From Lycocorax pyrrhopterus obiensis (lineage: Eukaryota > Chordata > Aves > Passeriformes > Paradisaeidae): 64,000 nt of DNA. Shown here piece after piece: positions 1-12,392 of this stretch (position 1 is its first letter; each line of letters opens with the position of its first letter). The position numbers and the translations under genes were made by a program. The notes under the pieces are model-generated. The model saw only the letters and a program-made list of their open reading frames with translations, was not told the origin of the DNA and searched no databases. Location of the stretch: NCBI GenBank assembly GCA_014706295.1, contig JACSVZ010000039.1, positions 3,333,772 to 3,397,771 of the forward strand, given 5' to 3'.

Positions 1-3000
1 TGGGTGGGCACCAGTCGGGCTTGAAAATGCATTCACTGGGTGCTTTACATGTTTTACGTTAGTTGTGGGGCTTATACAGGTGGAGATAAAGCCTTCTGGT
101 TTAGTCCTAAAGCTGCCATTTTTTATATGTGGTCAAAACAAAAGAGTAATGTTTTCTGCTATGGAAAAGCTCCTTTCTAGTACACTAAAAATGGAGCATA
201 AATATTCTTAAAGTTTTTTAACTTTTGTTAATACAAATGTGGGTGAAGGAAAACATTTAAAAATATATCAGATGAAATCTACATGGTTGGCAAAATTTGA
301 AGCATTGCTATTAGTGAATGATTGCTGTGAGGAGTCCTACTCTTTTCCTTTAAATTTTCAAAGATAAACAACATCCACAGATGCAATTTGTTTAAATTGT
401 ACTTGTAGCATAGACACAGTGAAAAAAAATTGTTATTATAAAAGCAAATAATTTGATAGTAAACTGAAGTGAAAAAGAAATGGGATTTCTCCTCCTTCAA
501 ATAACCTGATTTTAATATTAATGAAACCTTGACAAAAAAAAGAAATCTCCTGGAAGGGTAAAAACTGAGAAAAACTATTGAGTATTACAGAAAAGAACCA
601 CTTTAAAGTGGCCAAAAGAGCCTAAGGTGATGCACAAGCACTGACAACATTGCTCCTTCTGAGTTTTATTCTGGTCACACACAGATGTACTTGCTCTGAG
701 CAAGGCGTGTAAGAACTGACAAAGTGTGCACAAGCTGCAGGCAGTCCGAATGTGACACACATGGCTTCATGTGTTAAAATCTGGGGGTTGGCTGAATTTT
801 TCAAGAGGTCACTTGCCCAAGGACAGCATGTGTTTGTTTCCACCTCAGTCTAACCAAGAGATGCGGCTTCTTGGTCTCCTCCCATGTTTCTCTCATCCTC
901 TGTGGCCTCTAGTGGAAGCCAGTTACACACCTTTTTCTGACATAAGCCCCTATGCTGTGTGAAGTAGCCTGCAGATGTTGACTGGTAGGGAGTCTGAGAA
1001 GCAGACACCTTTCACACACAGACTGACCTTCACCTGGCTGAACAGTGTTATCTCAAATTTTGTTTAGATGTCTCTAGTTGTGCAAATTGTTGTTGATCTT
1101 AGGTGTGCCGGGATGCTTGTGTTCATCACTGATTCTCTTCAGGTATTTCAGCTTGCATTGTCTTGTATGTGCAATGAAAATAATCCTTTCTTCTTACTGT
1201 GAGGGTTTAGGTGAATAATATCTCTAAAATTCTCCTGATACCTATTTCATCTTTGAGGGACATGTTGATGTAACAGACACATGTTGATGTAACAAAGAAT
1301 ACACACAAAGAATGTCAGCAGCCTGGAGAGCAGAATGGGACTTCAGCTCTTTGTCTTTTCTCTGGTGCTTTCTCAGGCTACATACAGTGTCCAAAGTTCT
1401 CGCCTTGAAAAACATCTCAGATTAGCATCCAAGAGTATTAATACCTGTACACTTTGGAGAGGTAACGTATGCAAATATATCATATTTGAGTTGATTCTTA
1501 CTCAAGAAGTAAGGGGTATGTGCACAAGAATATTTCCAAAGAATTTTTTAATTACTATTGTCCTCTGCAGACCCTAATTCCTTACTCTGTGCAGTAGCTG
1601 GCATTCTCCACCATCAGCCAACTATAGTAAATTCATTCACATACACAAACTTCATTTAAGTCTTGTTTTTCTAGTTCTTAAAGACACTTCAGCCATGACT
1701 GATGTGGTTTAGTTCATATGACACAGCCTCTGAGCACTGTTGACCACAAACTGAGAGAACGCTGATTATCACGTTTTAGGCTCCATGTATTTTCCAAATT
1801 CTTCCCATTGTTTACTGATGATGCAAAAGCAGCATTCTGTGCCAGTTCTGTGACCATTGCAGAACGGCAATACAAGTAGAAGAGCAAATGCTGTGAGGTA
1901 CAGAAGCTGCACAAGCCTCATCTGGATGAGAAGAGTAAGAAATATGGGCTATAGTTGGCCAGAAATTGTTTTTTTAATGCCAGGGATACAGCAAATTGTG
2001 CATACCTGAGGAGAAACCAAGAATGACACAGTCCGCCATCCTCTTGTCTTGGCACATGCAATTAAAAGGCATGATACAGATTACAGAAATTAGATACTAT
2101 TCATAGTAGGATTTCAGGTGAAAATAAAAGTAAAAAAATTCAATAGGCAAAAGCAAGGATTCACTTATGAGTGTAAATTTTGAAAACAGAACTAAGCAAA
2201 AGACTGATATACTCAGAGAGATTTCTCCAGTGAGAAATACAACTGCATCTGGCAGCATTTCAAATTTTCTTCTCCCACTACTCTAAGAGCATAATGATGT
2301 TGTTATTACAAATGAGAAATACCCAACATGCCTTCTTGTGGCTTCAACTGAATATTTGCAATGAGGAAAAAAATGTATCTTTATTCATGCTGGATTCAGC
2401 CTCACATACATTAAAATCACTAGAAATGTGCAGCTGTTTAGGTCTCTACTATCTTAAATTTACCCTCTAAATTACTTTCTTTAATGATTTTTATCTTTTT
2501 ATTGACTCTCTTTTCTCACTTAGGAAACACTACAGGTCCTCTTGACTAATTACAGCATTGAAATAACCATTAGAAACAGTTTCAAAGGAGCAGCTGATCA
2601 AATGGTCCTTAAATTATTTCCAAAGTTAATTTATACCTTTTGTCTAGTCCTGTCTGTAGACAATTTATTTTGTGTACAAGACATAGAACTGCTTGAGAAC
2701 ACAGGGTCTGAAAGAGAATTGTATTGAAAAACTTCATAGACTTAAAAGCTAAACTAGCAGACCATGGTAAGAGATAACGGAACACTGAAACAAAAAATTG
2801 TCCCACTGTTGTTCCACAATGTCTCCTATGAGATGACTTCCACCAAAGCACTTGGTGATACCTTTGTCAGATGAAGGCTGCTGGCCTAGCTGGATTTTGG
2901 GCATAGTTCTAGCAGACACTATCAGTTCTTTTCCAATTGGGTGTATTCCACCAGGGTTCTTCTTTATTAGTCACAAAAATAGGCATTTGCTAAACAGCTT

Positions 3001-6000
3001 CTCAGTAGTGGAGAAGAGACATTAGTATTTGCCTTTTAAACCAGTCTTGATCTGCCTATAACTTTTTCAGTTTTCAAAATTCTATAGAATATTTATAAAC
3101 TCCAGAAGAAACACTATTAGCTGTACTTTTACTACATAAAACACTTTATTATAATTGTTATCTGTGAAGCTTTGATGCAATGTGAAATGGTTTCATAAAG
3201 TGCCAACCTCCCACACAGGGATGAAATCGGCAAATGATTCTGTGTTAGGGGTGTGTGTGTACACATATAGATATGTGAATAAGGATATGCAAATGTATGT
3301 AGATATTAATGTTCTAGAAACAGTTACAAGTTTCATTTTCAGCTCTGCGTGGGAGGCAGTTTCCTTCCATGGATAGGAACAACACACATCTATTGACCAG
3401 AGAAGAGAACCCCATGACTAGTACTCAGCAGGAGGTGCCGGGAGTCCAGACTGCTGCCTGTATGGTGTCTGAGAGGACAACAGGGGCTTAGCAGCCTGCA
3501 GAGCCCATCTGCCCTGAGAGGACAAAGCTGGGATGCTGTTAAGCAAGTCTGTGGCTTATCCTGCATCTATATGGGGCACCAGGAAAGCAGGGTGACCCAC
3601 ACACTCTGCAGCTGCTTTTGTTTGCCCAGCCTGTAGCCAAGGAAATTAGGGAAAACAGCTGAAAGTACTGGGAGTGAGGCGATGGGAAAGGATGAATTGG
3701 ACGCAGCACAGAGGGCGTGTGAGAGGGGTCTGTGACAGCTACATGCTGGGTCACACTGTCCATGCCTTACTGTGCACAGGAAACTCAGCTGACTGCCTTC
3801 CCACAGACCTTGCTCTTGCTGTGTGCCACCAGGGAAGCACTGCAGTGCGTTCTACGGCCCATGGACTAAGGAAAAAGCCCTGCATGCCAGTGTCCACAAA
3901 TTACCAAGGCATCAGTAGTCAGTCTCCAGCACACTGAACCCTTCCCAGAATCTACAGTAAATCCAGGTCTCTTGTCTTTGAGTTTAGAAAAGCAGCATAT
4001 TCATGCTAAAACCACTTCTGATAAGGCAACTTCTTTGGAGCCTAACTTTTAAAAAACCAAACAAAAAATGGACAAGACACAGGCTTAAGGAAATGTTTGT
4101 TGTGTGTCCAGAACAGTACGACATCCAGACCACTCCTGAAATTTTATAAATATGTGTCTGGCTGTTGAAGTACTGCAGATAGAAAGGGTTCTGTGGATTA
4201 CAAGTGAAATTTCGGCTGCTATTCCCAAATTAGGTTGGATGAGAACTTCCTACAGATGAGGCAGCTCAAAATGTTAGAGGGATTTCTTGCCAAATTTCCG
4301 TATCCCCACTCATCATCTCTTCCATACCTTGCCATTTCTCTCCCAGCAACCAGGAGATGATGAAGCAAGCTCCATAATACGTTAGTTTTCTCCTAAAGCC
4401 AGAAGGAATTGTTCTTTCCTCTGCTCAGAGATAACAAACCAACACCCCGTTTTCCAGTGCCGCTATTGTCTGAACTAATGCCAACACCATCATTAATGCT
4501 GCCCTGCCATCAGTCCCGTTTCAACACAATCTGAAAGGACATAACAATTTTTTTGTTACTATAAACTGAAAGAAAAAAACACACTTCCTTCTGTGACAGG
4601 AAAAAAATCTTGGAATCATGTCAAAGCAGAGATGGAAGAACACAAAAAAGAGCTAAGAACTGAAACTTCTATTATGGTATAAAATAAACAAGTTTTCCAT
4701 GTTCTGCTGATGACCAGATATGAAAGGTATGCAGCAGCACTGCAGGTCAGGGCCATTCTTCTTAGCAAGGGACAAGGGATCACCTACCTCCACAAGCTGC
4801 CAATTCAAGGGTTCAAAACATTTTGGGTTAAAGGAGGTACACGAGGAGGGACCTGCTGATGGACATGCTGAGGGGCTTTCTTGGTCACCTAGGGTTTTCT
4901 GAAATGCAGGAATCCCAGCCAAACCAGCACTGCAGGACTTGCTGCAACAGAGAAAAGGCTACAATAAAAAATCAGTTAGATGTTGCAGTGACCTTGACAT
5001 ACAAGAATGGAGGGAAAGACTCCAGGAACAGAGACCTGTTTTCTGGGGCTCAGGGCCCAGGTTAACCCCAGGCCTGGTGCAGTTCACGTGGAGAAGCCTG
5101 CTCCTGCGTCCCCTCCCCTCCATAACACAGCACATTACTGGTCACCTCATCCTCCAGTCACCCTTATTTAAATAATACGGCAAAATGAAAATACTTATTC
5201 TTTCCTTGCATCCCTGTGCTGTTTTGCTTTCTGACTTCCTTTGAAGCACCACAGTAGCTGCACAAATCCTGCACTAAGCATTCTGTTTTTTCCCTCCCAC
5301 AGGGTTTGTGGAGCCCAGCAGGCCTCTGCGATACACCCAGTATTATCCACAGTTCTCTACAAACGGTTTTATAGGAAGGACCATCTGGTGGTCAGCTGCC
5401 CAAATGCGCATTTGCTGCCTCCTGCACCTGTTCAGTGTCATTCAGCCTCTCCCTGACAGGTGCTCTCCCATCAGAGGTCTTCCTGAGCGAGGGGACGAGA
5501 GGATGCAGCACATCTCCTGAAACAGTGGCAGGTATAGATAACTTTTTGAGATTTCTGTTCTTAAGAAGGAATAAATCCCAGTTTATCTTCAAACTGGAGA
5601 TGACAATAGGACCAGAAGGTAACCACCTGGCTCTCTGAGCCCTTTTGCTCAAATCTCTCTGCCATTTCAGAGATGGTTTTGACACCCACAGTCATTCACA
5701 GGTGAGCCTACAATGTACCTACCAGTCAGATGTGTACTACTTTAGCATGGGATTTCTCTGTGCAAACTAAGACATCAAACCATAAAAGCTTGTTTTGGGA
5801 CTGTCCTGACATACCAGAATGTCCTGACTGGACAGACTGGACCACAACCACGTGCTCTGAAAAAAGCTAAATAATGTAACCTAAAAGCTAAGTCACCTTC
5901 ACCAAGGGGACCTTGAAATGAGTTTGGGTTTGTTTAAAACTTTCAGGGAGACTGATGCTACTTCTTAGAGGCATCTCTTTCTCCCTCTTTGCATCTTTGA

Positions 6001-9000
6001 CTTCCCACAAAAGCTAGATTTTGACAGAAAAACAAACTTAAATTTGAGAGTCAAATGTAACTGGAGAAGTTCCAGTTATTTTTCTTGACTGTCAGTAAGA
6101 TCTTCACATACAAAAATGCCCCATATTATCAAAATATTTCTTTCAAAGAAAGGAAGCAGAGGGAGAAACACCTGCAATTTGTGATTAATTTTATGAAGTG
6201 CCCTGTTACTACTACAGAGAAACTAAGGGTACAACCTATCAAAAAAACCACTTCAAGGATGGCAAAAAGTAAAAGTGAAATTAAATAATATGCAATTTAA
6301 TAATAGAAGAGCTGCAGCTGTCATTATCAGGTTGAAAAAACCCAGGGAGAATGAAACAATATGCCTGCCAGACCAAACAGCTACTGCAGTCCTATCTCAA
6401 GAAAATCATCTGGGAAAAAATCTGTTTAAAGATCACACGTACATACTGTAGAACTTGTAATTGAAAGCCCTGGGGTAAAATGTAAACTAAAAGCAGGATA
6501 CTCCCTGAGCTAAGCAACACTTGCTCCTCTGTCTTTTAAGACATGGTGAAATTGTCTCCAGCTTTCAAATGGTAACTGGAAACACACTATCCTTTGTTCT
6601 TTAGCCTCTCACAAGGAAGTCACACAGACTAAAGGTTTGCTGAGCAAATACATGATTTTTTTCCTAGTCTGCCAGTTTTATTTTGATACTGGCTCCCTCT
6701 CAGCAGCACACCAGATAAGACTACTTAGTTGTTAGGTTGATGCACTTCACCCTTACTAGGGAAAAAATCCCAACTAATTTGTAGGTTTGAGATACTTCTT
6801 GTCACCTAAGCACATTCAGTGTTACCCTCCTGGCTGTAACACTGTAGGCATTTACTTGGGAGGTGGATAGGCAGAAGGAATTTAAAGTACTAGCTTCAGC
6901 CTTTTTCCTCTCATTTTAGGACAATGTAACTCCCTTTTACAAGGTGTCTAAGAGCTGGCCCTGGACATCTGCTTCCCTGCCAGCAATGTTTGGGAAGGGC
7001 CTGGGCAGCAAAAGCACTGCAGGTCCTTTTGCTTCACTGCAACCCTCCCCCTCTGAGGAACTGAGTAGTTCACACTCATGTTCACGGACATCCCTTGTCA
7101 TCACCACGGCGCTGACACCGAATACACCTCGCTTAGGACAGCTGTTTAGGCAGCCTTTAAAGTCAATGGGGAGGGTGTCCTTAAAACCCCCATTCACCAT
7201 CTGTAAGGACAAACTCTCCCCATACTAAGACAAGACTACCTTTTAGAGGCATCTCCCTGCATTGCAACAGGAAGGAAGCACAGATGGCTACATAAGTCAC
7301 TTAAGTTTAAAACAGCCGATTAGGAGAGTGGAAGCTACAGTTCAATATCTGGTTTCTAGAACTAACCTGACCACCACTGCATAGCTCACCTGACTTTGTC
7401 AGAGGCTAACATTCGAGAATTACAGCTGTGTTGTGATGGGCCATGTATGTCAGCTTTAATATAAATTAATGTGTTAAGTAAGGACCTTAAAGAGCTGCTT
7501 TGAACACTCTCACCCTAAAAACAGCAATCACATTAAAATATGTGATTTTCTTACAGGCATAAGGCTGTAGCTGACTGGGAGATTCAATGCCTGGAGAATG
7601 CATGTCAAAGACTTTCCTGCTGTAAGCTTTAATTGGCGCTTCTGATGTTATTTGAGGGGAAAAAAGAAATCCATTCTCACAGCAAAAAAATGCAGAGAGA
7701 TGCTGAATATTTCTGAAGAAAATACATATGGTCAAAGTCATTCAGCAGCTTGGTTTCCAAAGGATGGAAGGCCAATATCTGTGCTGCCTCCGCACTTCAG
7801 AAGTCAGTGAGTAACTCCAACCTATTCTGAAAAGGTGTCAAGGAGAGACATTAAGAGAATTAAGCTCTTGAAAGCTCTGTGGAAATCAGTGGCTGGGAAA
7901 GAGGTACAAATAATTCCTCTCAGCGGGAAAAGATGGGCAGAAAGATGCCCCATCTCTGGCCTAGTGGAGATAATGTCAATCAACACAGGAACATGGAGAA
8001 AGATGCTCGATCTGCAGGAGGTGTAAGACATTCATAGGAAACAGAACTTCATTAGTTCTGCCCCTCACAGCTACCAATTTAAATAGAGCTCTTTTCTCAG
8101 GATTTGCCATTTTGTAACTAAGATTCAATTTCTACTGGGACACCCTTTCTGCAACAGAAGTGTTGGGGAAGATTACAGGTGACTACCCCCAAACAAGCAG
8201 CAGTTATGGAGTTGGAAGAGGGAGCACAGCCATACCCACATTAGAATGTAGCCTGCACATCTCAGCTGGTCTGACACAGAACACCAACCATCAGCTAAGC
8301 AAAGATATTTTATATTGCATTTTACAAAAGCAAGGAAGTGACCAAAAATGTGCATGGTTTTCATCTCCATCAGCACACAGACACATTTCAAATAATTTCC
8401 TTATGTTCTGATATGCTTGATGCTATGTTATTGACTCATGAACACTTAAAAAAACCACAGAACTACCAAATCTTCTTCCCTTATAAATGAATGCAGTTTT
8501 CTTCCTTTTCTTGACGTTTCAGAACAAGATGGTGTGGTGCTTTTTCAATAAAAATACCAAAATAAGGGTCATTAAAAGGCACGTAATGTATCTGTCACTA
8601 CAGACCACTGGAATTTGTCATCATTTATTGCAGTCAGCTGAAAAAGTAGTAAATATTTATAACAACATTCTGTGATCCTTTACAAACATGCTACCATCAC
8701 AGGCAATTTTACTGTGATTCTATTATGTATCTTGTGTTTTAACGTAATAAAATAAACACTGAAATACATACTTTCCAAACAAGGCAATATACAGCAAATA
8801 TTTTCTTTATCTGTAAATTGAAACTTCATGTATTTTGTAATAAAGTAATTAGGGTGCAATTCCTTCTAACAATACAGGCTTCATAATTTTAATAATGTAC
8901 CAAATGTATCTATGCCAAGTAGCAGAAACAAGTTTAAAAGAGAAAACCTACTGCAGAAACACAACATACAGATTTTTAGTAAAGAAAATGAAGCAGAGCA

Positions 9001-9749
9001 GCAAGCATCCTGCACTACTGCGAGAATTTGCTTACACACACAGAAGAATTTTCCTTTGTTTCCCAGCAAGTTAACAGGGAATGTTAAGATACAACCCCTG
9101 CTGCTTTTCACTGTTTATACTAACAAAAAGAGCTACAAAAAATGATTCAATCAGTATTTATGATAAAAACATATCTATGGCTGATCTAATAGCTAACGCC
9201 CCAAGCCATTTTGTTACCCTAATGCTAAATTCCAGTGAGTTGCTAATAGTAATTATCTGGGAAGAGCAGGAAGACAGCTCCAAAAAAGTGCTCAAGTGCT
9301 GCTCTCCTAACTGCAGGCACTGCAAGAAAACAAAGAAATGATCACTTATACCCTACAACATCATTGTATCATTTGTTACATTCAAACTATGATTACTTTT
9401 GACAGGTACCACAAGAGATTTCACACTACCATAGGACTTTGTGCTTAATTATTACTGGAGCCCCGGGCTCCTCTTTTTGGCAAATGCCAGATTGCCAGAC
9501 GATATAAGAAGGCCCCCTGGCATTCACTCTTTGGCTCTTACACATTATTTTGCCCAAATGTTCAGTCTCCTATGTCTTATTGACACATTCCATAAACAAG
9601 TTAAGCAAATACTTGGTGGTTACTGGCACCAGCCTGGGAGGTGGTAAAAAAGGCCTGAAGTTGCTCAAGACTGAAGTGGTATCCTCTGTTTCCCATGCAC
9701 CAATTCCTTTGCAGCTATATATAACATGGGTTAACAACAGCCTTTTCAC
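1..9749. other. Intergenic sequence left of SDHAF4, no gene recognised
   Basis: No open frame here is joined by convincing splice sites into a recognisable protein, and there is no CpG-rich promoter. By human synteny this lies between SDHAF4 and SMAP1, but no SMAP1 exon (ArfGAP zinc finger) was seen. Two small items are noted separately: a 16-bp direct repeat near 1260 and an exon-like segment on the plus strand at 5303-5459. Short open frames on both strands around 6940-7230 and 7820-8030 have no recognisable homology. Confidence 0.6.
1260..1294. repeat. Short tandem duplication, two 16-bp copies
   Basis: The 16-mer acatgttgatgtaaca occurs at 1260-1275 and again, identically, at 1279-1294 (period 19). 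It is followed by a smaller aaagaat repeat. No function is apparent. Confidence 0.8.
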
Positions 9750-9962
9750 TTTAGGAAAAATTTCTTCAATGAAAGGGCTGTCAAGCTTAAAACAGGCTGC
9801 CCAGGGAAGTGGTTGAGTCACCATCCCTGGAGGTATTTAAAAGATGTGTATATGTCACACTCAGGAACATGATTTAGTGGCAGACTTGGCAGTGCTGGGT
9901 TAATGGTTGGACTTGATGATCTTAAAGGTCTATTTCAACCTAAATTATTCTGTGATTCTGTT
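9750..9962 (+). repeat. CR1 LINE, 3' end fragment
   Basis: This is a 5'-truncated CR1 in plus orientation. It shows the familiar 3' landmarks: the ggctgcccagggaagtggtt block, ggtttagtgg-like spacing, the ttggacttgatgatcttaaa block, and the terminal short repeat ending in ttctgtgattctg. Only the 3' non-coding end and a trace of the ORF2 tail remain. Confidence 0.92.
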
Positions 9963-12255
9963 TTTTGAAGGAAAGCAAAATCCCTGCCTTTATGAGACAC
10001 TGTCTTATTGGTACAGATGATAGTGCTCTCAGAATTATCTCCCAAATCCAGGTACTTCATGGATACTGGCAAGGAGTGTCTAGGACCTGCCTGAGCTCTG
10101 ACAGGAAGGACTGCCTGCCTGTGGCTCTGACAGCAGCAGTCATCACCTGCATAAAAGAAGACAAGCAGGGGCCTGGACAGCACTTGGGTCAGCCCTTAAT
10201 CACAAAGCTGAGGGACACCGAAGGTAACCAACTGAAATGTAAGGAAAACGATGGAAAAGTGAGACCAGTTCCTTGTATGCTAATCAAAACAGCATAGTTG
10301 TGCATCCAGGGAGGAATGCACCTGTAGTCGATGCTGAAGAAAGCAATTAGATTTGAAAATCAGGAATGCCAAGAAGTGGAACTAGGTAAACAATCATGGA
10401 GTGTGTGCTGGGAAGGGTAAAACCTGGTATGTGAAGATAATGAAGTCATGCAACAATCCATGGAGAAGATTTAGAATTAAAAAGTAAAATAACTGCAGTA
10501 CTTTACCACCTCTTTACAAACTAAGAAGTTAAGCCTATTAATAATGATGCAGAAAAGGCAGAAGCTTACAATTAAAATTTCCACTTCCTATTTGAAAAGG
10601 TGATCTATTGTGTGAGAAAGTATTTTCCAACACACCAGCAACTGAAAAGCCAAAACATTACTAGAAATAATTAACAAACAGCATATATTAAAGATAGCTG
10701 ACCCAGCCTATCTTTAGGTAACTGAAAATGTCAATAGATTTTGGAAAGATCTGTCACTCTACAGAAGGGAAAATAGAATGAATTAGATATAAATACAAAA
10801 TAATTCTCCAATATCCAAACCATGCTGCAGAATTTAAAGGTTCAAAATGTAATTACCACTGATTAACACCTTTTATGAGGAACAGGCTTTCATTAATCTC
10901 ATTTTGCTTGTCAGTGAGGTATTTGGTTGATAAACGTATAACTGAACAGGTTCAGTATTTTTGTAGGGAATCATCACAGTGAGACAAACATCCAAACTCC
11001 CAACCAGAGCAAGACAATGTCTGTAACATACACACTGGATACACAAACTGTCAGACATCAACAAGGAGCTCCCCCATTGGCTGCCAGTCAAGTGAGTTTT
11101 AGGGGAGGCTGCGCAGCTTTGTGACATGACCAACACACTTTAATGCTCTAGTTAAACCATGCAAAGGGAAAGCTGGGCAAAGCCCACACAGAGCCAGAGT
11201 AACGCAAAACCCACACCTTTCTCTGATTCTGTGACTAGAGAAGACCAATTTGTTCAGGCTACCAAAAAGAACTTGCATAGAAATAGAGCACACGTTCACA
11301 CATTTCAATAATGACAACTTACTCCCATTAGTAAGTACCCACACAAGAGGTAGATTTGCCCTCTACTACTCCTCTACTACAGTACTTATGACTAGGCAAA
11401 TTCTTGAATGAAGAACTGAGCTCAGTGTGACTGAAAGGTATTTACTTTGATGCCAGGTAACTTAGTTTTAAGACCTGCAATATTAGATCATCTAACAGAA
11501 TTTGTCCCCTTTGACCATAAGGTTTCAGGCAGTAATGCTGCATTTTTCCCAAGCAGCATTTAGCCCATGTGCAAAAGGGCACCTCCAATTACAAAAGAAA
11601 ATGCAAATAGCATGAAGAAGACAGGTGATAAAGAACAGTGTCCTAGGATTGCATAGACTACACTACTTGCAATCAAGAGCTGACCCTCTCCAAATTCAGT
11701 CTCCATTTCCATTGTGCTATTTACAGTCCTCAACCAGAGACAAGACTGTCCCTTCTCTACAAACAGGAAGAAACACCCAACCCACTGCAATGGGGACCCA
11801 GGGGAAGGTTCTTGAGTAAAGGGGCTTTTACCAGGGAACCACTGTGTGAAATCAGTGACCCACTGATCTCCTCAGAGTTGGTTCTACTTTTGATGAATGG
11901 TGTCCAGGTTCATAAAATGCGAAGTTCTTTCAACACTTTTACAACACCACATAAATCTTTACATTCATGAAGAAATACAAGCCCTTATACATCTCAATAA
12001 GCACCTGACTACCAATTTCACACCACTATACTTGCATTTATACTCGCACAGTGTAAACAGCATTAAAATATCAGGCAGACATTGAGCCACTAACAGCTCC
12101 ATAACCTGAGCTGTTGCATTGTGTTTAACTACATTGTGTTATTCAGAAAATTCATCACATGACAGAATGTGGTGGCACGACACAAACAATAAGCTCCATG
12201 ACAAATCCAGGTGAGATTTTTTCTGTACATTATATTTTTCAGCAACCAGAAATAT
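9963..12255. other. Intergenic sequence downstream of SDHAF4
   Basis: AT-rich sequence between a CR1 fragment and the SDHAF4 poly(A) signal. Open frames on both strands (for example 10873-11344) are short, overlap one another and lack splice context. Nothing further is recognised. Confidence 0.6.
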
Positions 12256-12261
12256 TTTATT
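12256..12261 (-). terminator. SDHAF4: Putative poly(A) signal of SDHAF4
   Basis: The minus strand reads AATAAA only 22 nt after the SDHAF4 stop codon. This implies cleavage near 12235-12245 and an unusually short 3' UTR of roughly 40-50 nt, unless a site further left is also used. The call rests on the hexamer and its position alone. Confidence 0.5.
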
Positions 12262-12282
12262 AGCAATACAGACATTTAAATA

Positions 12283-12392
12283 TTAGAAATCTATACAACG
12301 TCCTTTTCTCTCCCAGTCTCCAAATCGTGTAGGTTCAGGGCCTCTAGGTCCACCCCTCTCTTTTGTAGTAGGATTGATTCCATCAGGGAATT
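12283..12392 (-). CDS. SDHAF4: SDHAF4 coding exon 3 (last)
   Basis: The acceptor TTATTTTAG lies just upstream. The exon completes a Lys codon, reads [20 protein letters not shown] and then [15 protein letters not shown], and ends in TAA. This C-terminal block is the most conserved part of the family. Confidence 0.96.
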
